Assembly: GCA_011525785.1 (NCBI GenBank)
Contig: WYBT01000004.1
Location: 1-64,000 of the forward strand
Length of the DNA: 64,000 nt
Reading direction: 5' to 3'
Source of the DNA: Planctomycetaceae bacterium
Lineage (GTDB): Bacteria > Planctomycetota > UBA1135 > GCA-002686595
Position 1 is the stretch's first letter. Every line of letters starts with the position of its first letter. A program made the translations under genes and the position numbers. Positions 45,778-54,349 of the stretch are shown here, piece after piece. The notes below the pieces were generated by a model that did not search any database, was not told where the DNA came from, and saw nothing but the letters and a program-made list of their open reading frames with translations.

Positions 45778-45900
45778 GCGCGGCCAGCGCCTGATCGACT
45801 GGACGCGAAGTCCTGATCGCGCGCGCCCCGACCCTGCGCAACACGGCGTCGCGCGCCGCGCAAGAACGCTTCCGCGTGCGGGCGCGCGGGGCTGTGAGCG

Positions 45901-46467
45901 TCAGTCCGCGTGCGCGCGCCTTCGAGGCGCGAGCGCGAGCGCCACCAGCAACGCGACGCACAGCACCAGGCCCGCGCCGATCACGCGCCGAGCGCGAGTG
46001 CTGGCGGCGTTCGCGTCGGTTTCCGTGGCTCGCAACGCCCGCGTGGCCTGCTCGAGTGGCGCAAGCTTGCTCTCCCAATCGGCTCGCTGCGCCGCAGCCA
46101 GCGCAGGCGTGTCGATCGCGGACCGCCAACGTTCGATGGTCTGCTCGGAGGCCTCGACAAGTCCCAACGTCACGCAACACAACGCTGCGTTGTGCAGCAG
46201 CTCGAGGTTGTCGGGCGCGAGCTTCAGCCCCTCACGCGCGGCGGCGAGCGCGTCGGGCAGGTTGCCCGCGGCGTACAACACGTGGAAGCGCCACTGAGCT
46301 CGCAACAACTGCGACTCGATGTGCGTCGACTCTTCGTACGCCTCACGCCAGCGGCCGCGCTCGAACAGCGACGCGACCTCGTCGGCGGCCGGATCCTGCG
46401 CTGCGAGCACGGCGCTCAGGAGCACGCAAGCTCCGAGCGCTTCAATTCTGCGCAGCCAGGCGCGCAC
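45901..46467 (-). CDS. TPR-like protein with signal peptide and C-terminal membrane helix
   Basis: A 188-residue protein; GTG start with a very good GGAGGAGG site just upstream. The N-terminus (IEALGACVLLSAVLAAQD) is a signal peptide. Residues ~30-110 look like two tetratricopeptide units (FHVLYAAGNLPDALAAAREG, DNLELLHNAALCCVTLG). A C-terminal helix (VIGAGLVLCVALLVALALAP) plus an Arg-rich end anchors it in the membrane with the TPR outside. It overlaps the end of the spermidine-synthase-like gene by 26 bases, so both are one transcript. Confidence 0.7.
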   Translation of the reverse strand: MRAWLRRIEALGACVLLSAVLAAQDPAADEVASLFERGRWREAYEESTHIESQLLRAQWRFHVLYAAGNLPDALAAAREGLKLAPDNLELLHNAALCCVTLGLVEASEQTIERWRSAIDTPALAAAQRADWESKLAPLEQATRALRATETDANAASTRARRVIGAGLVLCVALLVALALAPRRRAHAD

Positions 46468-48046
46468 GGGCCTCCTCCAGGGAGCGCTGCTGGAACAACT
46501 CCAGCGCGCTGCGGTCGTCGCTCAGCGGCGGCGTGTCGTGCACTGCGAACTCAAAGCGCCGCCAGCAGGGCTGTGGCGAGAGAGCCGCGAGCAGCGCTTG
46601 GGCCACTGGACCTTCGAACCAGAATTCCGGCTCGGCGGGGATCGGAACGCGCGCGCCCGAACGCGCGAACAGCACGATGTTGCGCGAGCGCGGAACGCGG
46701 AAGCCTGCGCACTCGCCGTCGAAGGCGGCCGCCAGCGTGCGCGCCAGGGCATCGACGACGGGATCGTCGAAGCCGAAGCCGCCGACGTTGATCGCAATCC
46801 ACCCGCCGGGCGCGAGGCGCGTGCGCCACTCGGCGAAGGCCTCGAGCGTCGCCAGGTGCGCGGGAATCTCGACCTGGTGCTGGTAGGCGTCCAGCACGAT
46901 CAAGTCGAACGAACCCGACAGCGCGCGCAGGCCCGCGCGCCCGTCGACTCCGGAAAGCACCGCTCCGCCGCGCTCGTCGAGCGCGAACCAGCGCCGGCCC
47001 AACGCAACCACACGCTCGTCGATCTCGATGCCGCACAGCTCGAGTTCCGCGCCGGGCGGGCTGGCGCCCTCGAGCACCCGAAAGGCCGTTCCGGCGCCCA
47101 ACCCCACCACCGCGACACGCCACGAAGCGCTGGCGCGCGCCCACCAGGCCGGGAGCGCGAACAAGTCGTAGTAGTAGCCCGGACCGAGCAGGCCCACGCG
47201 GTCGACCCACACCGACTGGAACGAGTCCAGCCCCTCGTTGACCTGCAACAGGCGCTGCGGCTCGCCCCAGCGCCGGTCCTCGACGACGCGGATCGACTGG
47301 TAGGCGCTCTCTGCTTGGGCCAGGACTTCGACTCCGGCCGGCGCGGCGGAGCGCTCCACGCGCGAGCGCGCCAGTCCGCCGGCGACGACGAGCGTAAGAG
47401 CCGCCACCGCGAAGTTCGAGCGCGAGCGGCCTCCCGCAGCGGCGATGGCGAGCGCGGCGAGCAGCAGTGCAGCCGCGGCGACGAGGAAGGTCCACGACAG
47501 CCCGAGTCGCGGAACGAGCACGTGGGTTGCGCCGAACGTCCCGGCCAGGCTGCCGAGCGTGGACACGCACAGCACGGCCCCGCCAGCGGCGCCCGCACTG
47601 GCCTTGGAGTGGCGCTGCAGACTCTCCGCGCACAGCGGCGAGACGGCGCCGAGCAGCGCCGCGGCGGGCAGGAACAACAGCAGCGTCGCCGCGAGGCTGC
47701 CTTGGAGCATCAGCTCCGACGCGCGGTCGAGCGGGATCTCGCGCGGCGAGAGCCACTCGCACACCGGGCGCGCGAGCGCGGGCAGCCAGGCGCTCCAGCC
47801 CGCGGCGAGCGCGAGCAGCAGCGCCAGATCGCGCGACGGGCGCGGGCGGGACGCCAAGCGCGAGCCCAAGAGGTAGCCCAGCGACAGCGCCAGCAGGATG
47901 ACGCCGATGACGTTGGTCCACACCCCGGCGCTGGCACCGAACCACGGCGCCAAGAGGCGCACGGCGGCCAGCTCCACCACCATGGTCGCCGCGCCCGCGA
48001 GCGCGGCGACGAGCAACACCACAGCGCGGGCGAGCCTGGAGTCCAC
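46442..48046 (-). CDS. Membrane-fused spermidine-synthase-like protein
   Basis: A 534-residue protein. The first ~210 residues have about six transmembrane helices, as in MFS-like transporters (ATMVVELAAVRLLAPWFGAS). The rest is a class I methyltransferase-like fold of the polyamine aminopropyltransferase family: VVGLGAGTAFRVLEG, EIDERVVALGRRWF, and FDLIVLDAYQHQ. Such fusions are frequent in planctomycetes and other bacteria; whether they make spermidine is not known, since the substrate loop differs from classical SpeE. GTG start; overlaps the TPR-like gene. Confidence 0.78.
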   Translation of the reverse strand: MDSRLARAVVLLVAALAGAATMVVELAAVRLLAPWFGASAGVWTNVIGVILLALSLGYLLGSRLASRPRPSRDLALLLALAAGWSAWLPALARPVCEWLSPREIPLDRASELMLQGSLAATLLLFLPAAALLGAVSPLCAESLQRHSKASAGAAGGAVLCVSTLGSLAGTFGATHVLVPRLGLSWTFLVAAAALLLAALAIAAAGGRSRSNFAVAALTLVVAGGLARSRVERSAAPAGVEVLAQAESAYQSIRVVEDRRWGEPQRLLQVNEGLDSFQSVWVDRVGLLGPGYYYDLFALPAWWARASASWRVAVVGLGAGTAFRVLEGASPPGAELELCGIEIDERVVALGRRWFALDERGGAVLSGVDGRAGLRALSGSFDLIVLDAYQHQVEIPAHLATLEAFAEWRTRLAPGGWIAINVGGFGFDDPVVDALARTLAAAFDGECAGFRVPRSRNIVLFARSGARVPIPAEPEFWFEGPVAQALLAALSPQPCWRRFEFAVHDTPPLSDDRSALELFQQRSLEEARARLAAQN

Positions 48047-48071
48047 CGTCGCGAGCCGGCGAGCGCGCCGC

Positions 48072-49364
48072 TCAGCGCGGGAAGTCGAGCGCGATCTGCG
48101 CGGTGTAGAGGCGGCCGGGGTCGCTGGTGCCGCGCGCGATCAGCGTCAGCATGTTGTCGACGCTGCGCGCCACGCGCTGCTGCTGCTCGCGGCCGTTGAG
48201 CACGAACGTGACCGGCTTGGAGAGGTCGATGATGGCGTCGTTCAGGAACACGGTCATCGAGAGCACCTCGGCGCTGTCGATCTTGATCGTGTTGCTGCCG
48301 CGGTCGGCGACGGCGGTGATCGAGCCCTGCACGCCCTCGGTCGGCGGAATGCGCAGCCAGTAGGCGTTGTAGGTCTTCAGCGGTCCGGGCTGCAGCACGA
48401 CCTTGGCCGGATTGGCGACGCGGCGCGTTTGCTCAGCCCACGACCACAGGTCCGCGGCCGTCGCGTCCGCCTTGATCGTGCAGTTGTTGTAGCCCAGCTG
48501 CTTGTTCTGCTCCTCGAACGTGCTGCTGTTCGCCCCGCCTTGCAGGAACGAGGGGAGGTTGCAGAAGTTCCCTGCTGGCACGGCGCCGATGTCGCCGGCC
48601 AGGGCCGCGACGCCCGCGAACAGTTGCGGGTAGCGCGCGCCGAGCTCGACCGCGGCCGCGGCGCCTTGCTCGCGGCCCACGACGAAGATCCGATCGGTGT
48701 CGACGCTCAGGGTCTTCACGATGTCGCTGTAAGCGGCCATCAGTGAGAACAATCCGCCGGCGCCGCTCTCGTCCTTGACGACGTTCCAGCGCGACTGATC
48801 GGCGGGCATGTTCACCGCGGCGAGCACGGCGCCTTCGCGCAGGGCGGGCTCGAGCAGCTGCTCCTGCAGGAAGGTCATGCCCGACACGGCCTTGCCGTCG
48901 CGCATCCCGGGCACGCACAAGAGCACGGGCAGCGGCGCGGCGCCGGGCTTGTATGCCGCGGGCAGCGAGAGCGCGTACTCGATCGACTCCCCGCCGAACT
49001 CGACGGTCATCGCGGCCGCCTTGCCGCCGCGGGTGTTCTTCAAGTCGTTGGAATACGCCAGCGCGCGGCCGAGGTCGAAGCACGCGGCGAGTCCGGCCTG
49101 GATGGCTTCCTCCTCGCCCTTGACCCCCTTCTTCTTCCCGAACTTCGCGAGGTCGGCCAGGATCTCCTGGCGCGCCTTCTCGCGGTCCTTCTCGCCGGTC
49201 TTCTCGGCGAAATACTTGTTGAGCGCTTTGCCCATCTTCTTGTGGTCGGCATCGCCCCACTCGAGGGTCTGCCAGGCGGCGGATGCGACAGCAGCGACGG
49301 CGGCGGCGGCGAGCGCGGCCCGCGCCACGCGGCCGAGCCCACGGGGCAGTTGGAAGTTCAGCAT
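48072..49364 (-). CDS. Secreted alpha/beta-hydrolase-like protein without nucleophile serine
   Basis: A 430-residue protein; the ATG at 49364 places a signal peptide (RAALAAAAVAAVASA) at the N-terminus. Residues ~135-300 resemble esterase or PHB-depolymerase-like hydrolases: LPVLLCVPGMRDGKAV, then RIFVVGREQGAAAAVELGAR where the nucleophile elbow GxSxG should be. Here it reads GREQG, with Glu in place of Ser. The C-terminal part (IPPTEGVQGSITAVADRGSN and INSV-like beta strands) may be a binding domain. No acid or His of the triad is obvious. A non-catalytic binding role is most likely. Confidence 0.68.
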   Translation of the reverse strand: MLNFQLPRGLGRVARAALAAAAVAAVASAAWQTLEWGDADHKKMGKALNKYFAEKTGEKDREKARQEILADLAKFGKKKGVKGEEEAIQAGLAACFDLGRALAYSNDLKNTRGGKAAAMTVEFGGESIEYALSLPAAYKPGAAPLPVLLCVPGMRDGKAVSGMTFLQEQLLEPALREGAVLAAVNMPADQSRWNVVKDESGAGGLFSLMAAYSDIVKTLSVDTDRIFVVGREQGAAAAVELGARYPQLFAGVAALAGDIGAVPAGNFCNLPSFLQGGANSSTFEEQNKQLGYNNCTIKADATAADLWSWAEQTRRVANPAKVVLQPGPLKTYNAYWLRIPPTEGVQGSITAVADRGSNTIKIDSAEVLSMTVFLNDAIIDLSKPVTFVLNGREQQQRVARSVDNMLTLIARGTSDPGRLYTAQIALDFPR

Positions 49365-49491
49365 GTCGTTCGTCGGAGTGATGGGTTCGGGCGCACGGCG
49401 ACCCGCAGGCCGCCGGAGTGCGCCGGATCGGGGAGAGCTTGCGTTCTGGCGAGCGCAGGGTCCAGCGCGGGGCCTTGCCGCGTCGCTGGGA

Positions 49492-51090
49492 TCAGCGCGA
49501 AAAGCGCACCACGCCGGCGCCGGCGACGGTCTGGCCCAACGTCCAACTCGCCTCACCGGCGCGCCGGAGATGGTCCGTGACCTCGGCCGCGCGCTGCGGA
49601 TCGACGATCAGCACCATGCCCACGCCCATGTTGAGCACCTGGTACGACTCCTCGCGGTCGACCCCGCCGGCGCTGCACAGGTAGCGGAACAGCGCGGGAG
49701 GCGTCCAGGACTCGCGATCGATGAGCGCGTCGCACGCGCCCAGCACGCGCGGGAGGTTGTCGACGAGTCCGCCGCCGGTGATGTGGGCCATGGCGCGAAT
49801 AGCGCCGCGCTCGAGCAGCGGCCACAGCACGCGCAGGTACGAGCGGTGTTCGGCCAGCAGCGCCTCGCCCACGCTGCGACCCTCGAGCTGCGCCGGCCGC
49901 GCGTCCACCTCCAGTCCGAGCACGTCGAACAGGATCTTGCGCGCGAGCGAGTAGCCGTTGGTGTGCAGTCCCGCCGAGGGCAGCGCGATCAGCACGTCGC
50001 CGGGCCGCACGCGCGAACCGTCGAGCAACTTCTCGGGTTCGACCACGCCCACGATGAACCCGGCCAGATCGAAGTCGCCGGGCGCGTACAGTCCCGGCAT
50101 CTCGGCCGTCTCGCCGCCCAGCAGCGCGCAGTCGTTCTCGCGGCAGCCCTCGGCGCAGCCGCGGATCAGCTCGGCGACCACCTCCGGCGTCATGGTCCCC
50201 ACCGCGACGTAGTCGAGGAAGAACAGCGGCCGCGCGCCCTGGACCAGGATGTCGTTGACGCAGTGGTTGACGAGGTCGCGGCCCACGGTGTGGTGCACGC
50301 GCGCTCGCTTGGCGACTTCGAGCTTGGTGCCGACCCCGTCGGCGCTGGCCACCAGCAGCCCTCGTCCCACCCCGGCGCGCGCCAGGTCGAACAGGCCGCC
50401 GAAGGCGCCGACGTCGCCGACGACTCCGGGCGTGAACGTGGCGCGGATCGCCGGCGTGGCGCGCTCCACCGCGCTGTACTTCTTCTCGATGTCGACGCCG
50501 GCGTCGCGGTAGGAGACGGAGGGCGCGGCCTGGGGCGCTTGGCGGGTGGTTTCACTCATGGCGGCGATGCGTTGAAGGGCGCGAAGGTAGCGCGGGTCGC
50601 GCGCAAGCGGCGCGAGGATCCGCTCGCGATTCTCGAAGGCCAGCGGCTCGGGCAGCGCGTCGAGCTCGAACCAGCGCGCCTCCAGGGCATCGTCGCCCGC
50701 CTGCGGCTGGCCCTCGAGCACCGCGCACAGGTACACCGCCAGGTTCAGCGGCCGGCGGCCGGGATGCTGCACGCGCAGCAGATCGTAGAGCTCGAGGGCC
50801 TGCGCCGTGACCCCGCACTCCTCGCGCAGCTCGCGCTCGGCGGTCTGCGCAGCGCTCTCCGAGGCCTCCTGGAAACCCGCCGGGAGCGCCCACTGGCCGC
50901 GAGCGGGGTCGATCGCACGCCGCACGAGGAGCACTCGGCCGCGGGCGTCCAGCGCGATCGCGGCCGACGCCGCCGCGGGGTTGTCGTACCACACGAAGCG
51001 GCACTGCGGGCAGCGGGAGCGCTCGCGGCCCTCGACCAGCGCGCGCTCCAGTCTCGTTCCGCACTGGGGGCAGTGCCGCGCGGTCTCCAC
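49492..51090 (-). CDS. purM: NUDIX hydrolase fused to phosphoribosylformylglycinamidine cyclo-ligase (PurM)
   Basis: One reading frame of 532 residues. The first ~175 have a zinc ribbon (CPQC twice) and a canonical NUDIX box (GFQEASESAAQTAERELREE then CG) for hydrolysing nucleoside diphosphate derivatives. The rest is a complete PurM: YRDAGVDIEKKYSAVER, LVASADGVGTKLEVAKR, GRDLVNHCVNDILVQGA, ALLGGETAEMPGLY and AHITGGGLVDNLPRVL. PurM closes the imidazole ring in purine synthesis. No stop separates them. The ATG at 50559 before PurM has no Shine-Dalgarno, which favours a true fusion. GTG at 51090 (or TTG at 51099) is the start. Confidence 0.85.
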   Translation of the reverse strand: METARHCPQCGTRLERALVEGRERSRCPQCRFVWYDNPAAASAAIALDARGRVLLVRRAIDPARGQWALPAGFQEASESAAQTAERELREECGVTAQALELYDLLRVQHPGRRPLNLAVYLCAVLEGQPQAGDDALEARWFELDALPEPLAFENRERILAPLARDPRYLRALQRIAAMSETTRQAPQAAPSVSYRDAGVDIEKKYSAVERATPAIRATFTPGVVGDVGAFGGLFDLARAGVGRGLLVASADGVGTKLEVAKRARVHHTVGRDLVNHCVNDILVQGARPLFFLDYVAVGTMTPEVVAELIRGCAEGCRENDCALLGGETAEMPGLYAPGDFDLAGFIVGVVEPEKLLDGSRVRPGDVLIALPSAGLHTNGYSLARKILFDVLGLEVDARPAQLEGRSVGEALLAEHRSYLRVLWPLLERGAIRAMAHITGGGLVDNLPRVLGACDALIDRESWTPPALFRYLCSAGGVDREESYQVLNMGVGMVLIVDPQRAAEVTDHLRRAGEASWTLGQTVAGAGVVRFSR

Positions 51091-51156
51091 AGGGGCCAAG
51101 TCGTCGCTTTCTCGCGCCGCACTGGCGCGCCCGATGCCACTCGCGCGGCCGGGGTC

Positions 51157-51184
51157 TTGGACGACCCGTCGCGGCCCCTAGACT
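51157..51184 (+). promoter_or_regulatory. Promoter of dxr
   Basis: TTGGAC (51157-51162) and TAGACT (51179-51184) are 16 bases apart, giving a start near 51191 and a leader of about 50 bases. It lies between the divergent NUDIX-purM and dxr genes. Confidence 0.55.
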
Positions 51185-51239
51185 CTAGCGGGGCTCGCGG
51201 CGGGAGCAACGTCTCGCGCGCGCCCCGCTGCGTTCCTCC

Positions 51240-52415
51240 ATGCGCTCCCTCCTCGTCCTCGGCAGCACCGGCTCGATCGGAGTCCAGACGCTCGATGTCG
51301 TGCGCGCCGCAGCCGGACGCTTCGGCGTGTGCGGCCTGGCGGCGCGCTCGTCGTGGCGCGAGCTGGCCGCGCAAGCGCGTGAGTTCTCGCCGCGCTTCGT
51401 GGCGCTCGAGGACAGCGAGCACGCCTCCGAGCTGCGCGCACTGCTCCCCGGCTCGTGCGAACTCTTGAGCGGTCCGAACGCGCTCGAGCAGCTGTGCGAG
51501 CGCGCCGACTACGACCTCGCCGTCCACGGCGTCGTGGGCGCGCGCGGCGTGCGTGCGTCGCAGGCCGTGCTCGCGCGCGGCAAGACCTTGGCGCTCGCCA
51601 ACAAGGAGTCGCTGGTCGTCGCCGGCGAGCCGCTGATGGAGCTCGCGCGTTCGCGCGGCGGCGCGATCCTGCCGGTCGACAGCGAGCTGTGCGCGATCCA
51701 CCAGTGCCTGGCCAGCGGCTCGCTCGAATCCGTGCGGCGCGTGGTGCTCACCGCCAGCGGCGGTCCCTTCCGCGACACGGCGCCGGAAGATCTCCAGTCC
51801 GTGACGCCGGCCATGGCGCTCAAGCACCCGACCTGGTCGATGGGCCCGCGCATCACCGTGGGCTCGGCGACCTTGATGAACAAGGCGCTCGAAGTGCTCG
51901 AGGCGCACCACCTGTTCGGACTGGGCGCCGAGCGCATCGAGGTCGCGATCCACCGCCAGTCCGTGGTGCACTCGCTGGTCGAATTCGTCGACGGCTCGGT
52001 GCTCGCGCAGATGGGACCGCCCGACATGCGCGGCCCGCTGCACTACTGCCTCAACTACCCCGAGCGCGCGCCCAGCACGCTGCGCGGCTTCGACTTGACG
52101 CTTTTCCGCCAGCTGAGCTTCGAGCCAGTCGATCCGCGCCGCTTTCCGGCGCTCGAGCTGGGGTTCGAGAGCCTGCGCCAGGGCGGCGACAGCGGAGCGG
52201 TGCTCAACGCCGCTGACGAGGTCACCGTGGCCGCTTTTCTGGACGGGCGCATCGCGTTCCCCGACATCACGAGCATCAACCGCCAGGTTCTGGCCCAGCG
52301 TCCGGGCCGCGCGGGCTCCATTGAACGACTGCTGGAAGCCGACCAGAGTGCTCGGGAGCTGGCGCGTCGCGCGATCGCCCTCGCGCCGCACGCCCGCCCC
52401 AGCGCCCCGCGCTGA
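51240..52415 (+). CDS. dxr: 1-deoxy-D-xylulose 5-phosphate reductoisomerase
   Basis: A 391-residue NADPH-dependent enzyme, the committed step of the MEP isoprenoid pathway. LLVLGSTGSIGVQTLDVV binds NADPH; TLALANKESLVVAGEPLM, the metal-binding PVDSE, KHPTWSMGPRITVGSATLMN and ALEVLEAHHLFGL form the active site. After the metal ligands Asp and Glu the sequence is DSELCAIHQC, where most enzymes have DSEHxAIFQ; the His is replaced by Leu. The end DEVTVAAFLDGRIAFPDI is normal. Products feed the UbiA-type enzyme encoded two genes later. Confidence 0.94.
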   Translation: MRSLLVLGSTGSIGVQTLDVVRAAAGRFGVCGLAARSSWRELAAQAREFSPRFVALEDSEHASELRALLPGSCELLSGPNALEQLCERADYDLAVHGVVGARGVRASQAVLARGKTLALANKESLVVAGEPLMELARSRGGAILPVDSELCAIHQCLASGSLESVRRVVLTASGGPFRDTAPEDLQSVTPAMALKHPTWSMGPRITVGSATLMNKALEVLEAHHLFGLGAERIEVAIHRQSVVHSLVEFVDGSVLAQMGPPDMRGPLHYCLNYPERAPSTLRGFDLTLFRQLSFEPVDPRRFPALELGFESLRQGGDSGAVLNAADEVTVAAFLDGRIAFPDITSINRQVLAQRPGRAGSIERLLEADQSARELARRAIALAPHARPSAPR

Positions 52416-52504
52416 CGCTCACCCACTCCGCCGCGGATCGACGTCGCTGGCCGACGTTCCTCCGCCGACGCGCCCAACTCGCCGCACCGCATCCGAACGC
52501 CCGC

Positions 52505-54349
52505 ATGGACTTCGACTCGACATCGCGCACCTTGCTGATGGTGCTGGGCATCGGCCTGGTGATCTTCGTCCACGAACTGGGCCACTTCCTGGCCGCGCGC
52601 TTGTGCGGAGTGCGCGTGGAGACCTTCAGCCTGGGCTTCGGTCCGCGCCTGCTCGGCTGGCGCCGCGGCGAGACCATGTACCAGCTCGCGCTGCTGCCGA
52701 TCGGTGGATTCTGTCGCATGGCGGGCGAGGACCCGGCCAGCGCGGACGCGCGCCCGGCGCCGGACGAGTTGCGCGCCAAGAGCGTGGGCCAGCGCTTCTT
52801 CATCTACTCGGGCGGCGTGCTGATGAACGTGCTGTTCGCGCTGGTCGCGATGCCGCTGGTGATGTTCCTGGGCGTCCCGTTCAGCGAGCCGGTCGTCGGC
52901 GACGTCGTTCGCGGCGGTCCCGCTTGGCACGCGCGACTCGAGCCGGGCGCGCGCATCCTGTCGATCAACGGCGCGCCGATCGCGGCCTTCGACTTCATCG
53001 AGCACGAAGTCGCGCTGGGCTCGCCGCAGTCGACCGAAATCGTGGTGCTCGACCCGGGCGCGAGCGCCCCGCGCACCGTGCAGGTCGCGCCGCGCTACCA
53101 CGAGGAGATGGGCATCAACACGATCGGCGTGCGCTCCGGCGCCGACCGCGACGGCGCGATCGCCGTGGCGCCCGACTCCGCGGCCGCGCAGGCCGGGCTC
53201 AGCGACGAGGACCGCATCGTCGGCGTGCGCTGCGAGTTGCCCGAGCTGCCGCTCGAGGACCAATTGGCGCTGGTCACCTCCAGCGGCGGCGCGCTCACGC
53301 TGGAGGTCGCGCGCGAAGGCGAGCCCAGCCGCTCCGTGACGATCGAACCCCAGGTGCGCGAGCGCGCGGACCGGCGCATGCTCGGCATCGGGCCGTGCGT
53401 CGACGAAGTCCAGGACCTGCGCGAGAGTCCGGCGCTCGCCCAACTGGGGCTGCGCATCGGCGATCGCATCGTCAGCGTCAATGGCCAGCCCCTGCAGCGC
53501 GCTTTCGACTTCGAGCGCGCCTTGTGTCGGAGCGAGCAGGGGCTATCGATCACCGTCGAGCGCGGCGCGCAGCGCGTGGAACTCAGTGGCCCGCCGCTCG
53601 AGCGCGCCCAAGCGCTCGCGCTCGCGCGCGACGTCGCACTGCGCATCCCGAGCAAGTCGGTGGCGATCTACCTGCTCCCCCACGCGAGCGTGCGGGGCGT
53701 GCTCGAGGACGGCGACCGCGTCGTGGCGGCGAACGGCGTCGAGCTCAACGGCTGGGACAGCTTCCTGCCGCTGGTCAAGTCGGCCGCCGAAGAGAACCGC
53801 AGTCTGCTCCTGAAGGTCGCGCGCCGCGGCGCCGACGGCCAGTTCGAAGTCAGCGAGCGCACGGTCTCCGCCGGGCCGGCGATGGACACGCTCTATGGAT
53901 TCGCGCAGCGCGAGGCGCTCTACACCTACCGCGCGGACGGCGCGCTCGAAGCGCTGCGCGTGGGCCTGCAGGCCAACTGGAAGTTCGCGCGCGACACCTG
54001 GTCGATGGTGCAGCGCATGTTGCTGGGCCAAGTGTCGAGCAAGAACATGGGCGGCATCATCTCGATCGGCGTGGTGTCGTACTCCTGGTCCGAGCACGGC
54101 GTGCTGAAGCTGCTGTTCTTCCTGTGCATGCTCAGCATCAACCTGGCCTTCATCAACGTGCTGCCGATCCCGCTGCTCGACGGCGGCCACCTGTTCTTCC
54201 TGATCGTCGAGAAGCTCAAGGGCAGTCCGGTGTCCGAGCGCGTCTTCGGCTACAGCCAGGTCGTCGGTCTGGTGCTGATCCTGACGTTGCTGGTCTACGT
54301 GACCTACAACGACATCATGCGCTGGAGCCGCTTGCTGAGCGATTCGTGA
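52505..54349 (+). CDS. rseP: Site-2 membrane metalloprotease RseP
   Basis: A 614-residue intramembrane zinc protease. IGLVIFVHELGHFLAARLCG holds HExxH (HELGH). NVLPIPLLDGGHLFFLIVEK carries the second metal ligand (LDG). Between them lie three PDZ-like segments, around GDVVRGGPAWHARLEPGARI, LGLRIGDRIVSVNGQPL, and ASVRGVLEDGDRVVAANGVE; most RseP have two. Roughly 150 residues longer than the E. coli protein. It may cleave an anti-sigma factor after first-site cleavage; one such pair is encoded at 61-62 kb, but no link is shown by the sequence. Confidence 0.93.
   Translation: MDFDSTSRTLLMVLGIGLVIFVHELGHFLAARLCGVRVETFSLGFGPRLLGWRRGETMYQLALLPIGGFCRMAGEDPASADARPAPDELRAKSVGQRFFIYSGGVLMNVLFALVAMPLVMFLGVPFSEPVVGDVVRGGPAWHARLEPGARILSINGAPIAAFDFIEHEVALGSPQSTEIVVLDPGASAPRTVQVAPRYHEEMGINTIGVRSGADRDGAIAVAPDSAAAQAGLSDEDRIVGVRCELPELPLEDQLALVTSSGGALTLEVAREGEPSRSVTIEPQVRERADRRMLGIGPCVDEVQDLRESPALAQLGLRIGDRIVSVNGQPLQRAFDFERALCRSEQGLSITVERGAQRVELSGPPLERAQALALARDVALRIPSKSVAIYLLPHASVRGVLEDGDRVVAANGVELNGWDSFLPLVKSAAEENRSLLLKVARRGADGQFEVSERTVSAGPAMDTLYGFAQREALYTYRADGALEALRVGLQANWKFARDTWSMVQRMLLGQVSSKNMGGIISIGVVSYSWSEHGVLKLLFFLCMLSINLAFINVLPIPLLDGGHLFFLIVEKLKGSPVSERVFGYSQVVGLVLILTLLVYVTYNDIMRWSRLLSDS

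Noticed and set aside
42987-45863. 958-codon minus frame opposite the HEAT-repeat gene
   Set aside because: Shadow of the plus-strand HEAT-repeat gene, which has a signal peptide and a consistent repeat pattern; the minus product is Arg/His-rich.
52321-54348. N-terminal two-thirds of a 983-codon frame leading into the UbiA-type gene
   Set aside because: It overlaps dxr and rseP in another frame; only the part from the GTG at 54346 has membrane helices and the prenyltransferase motif.
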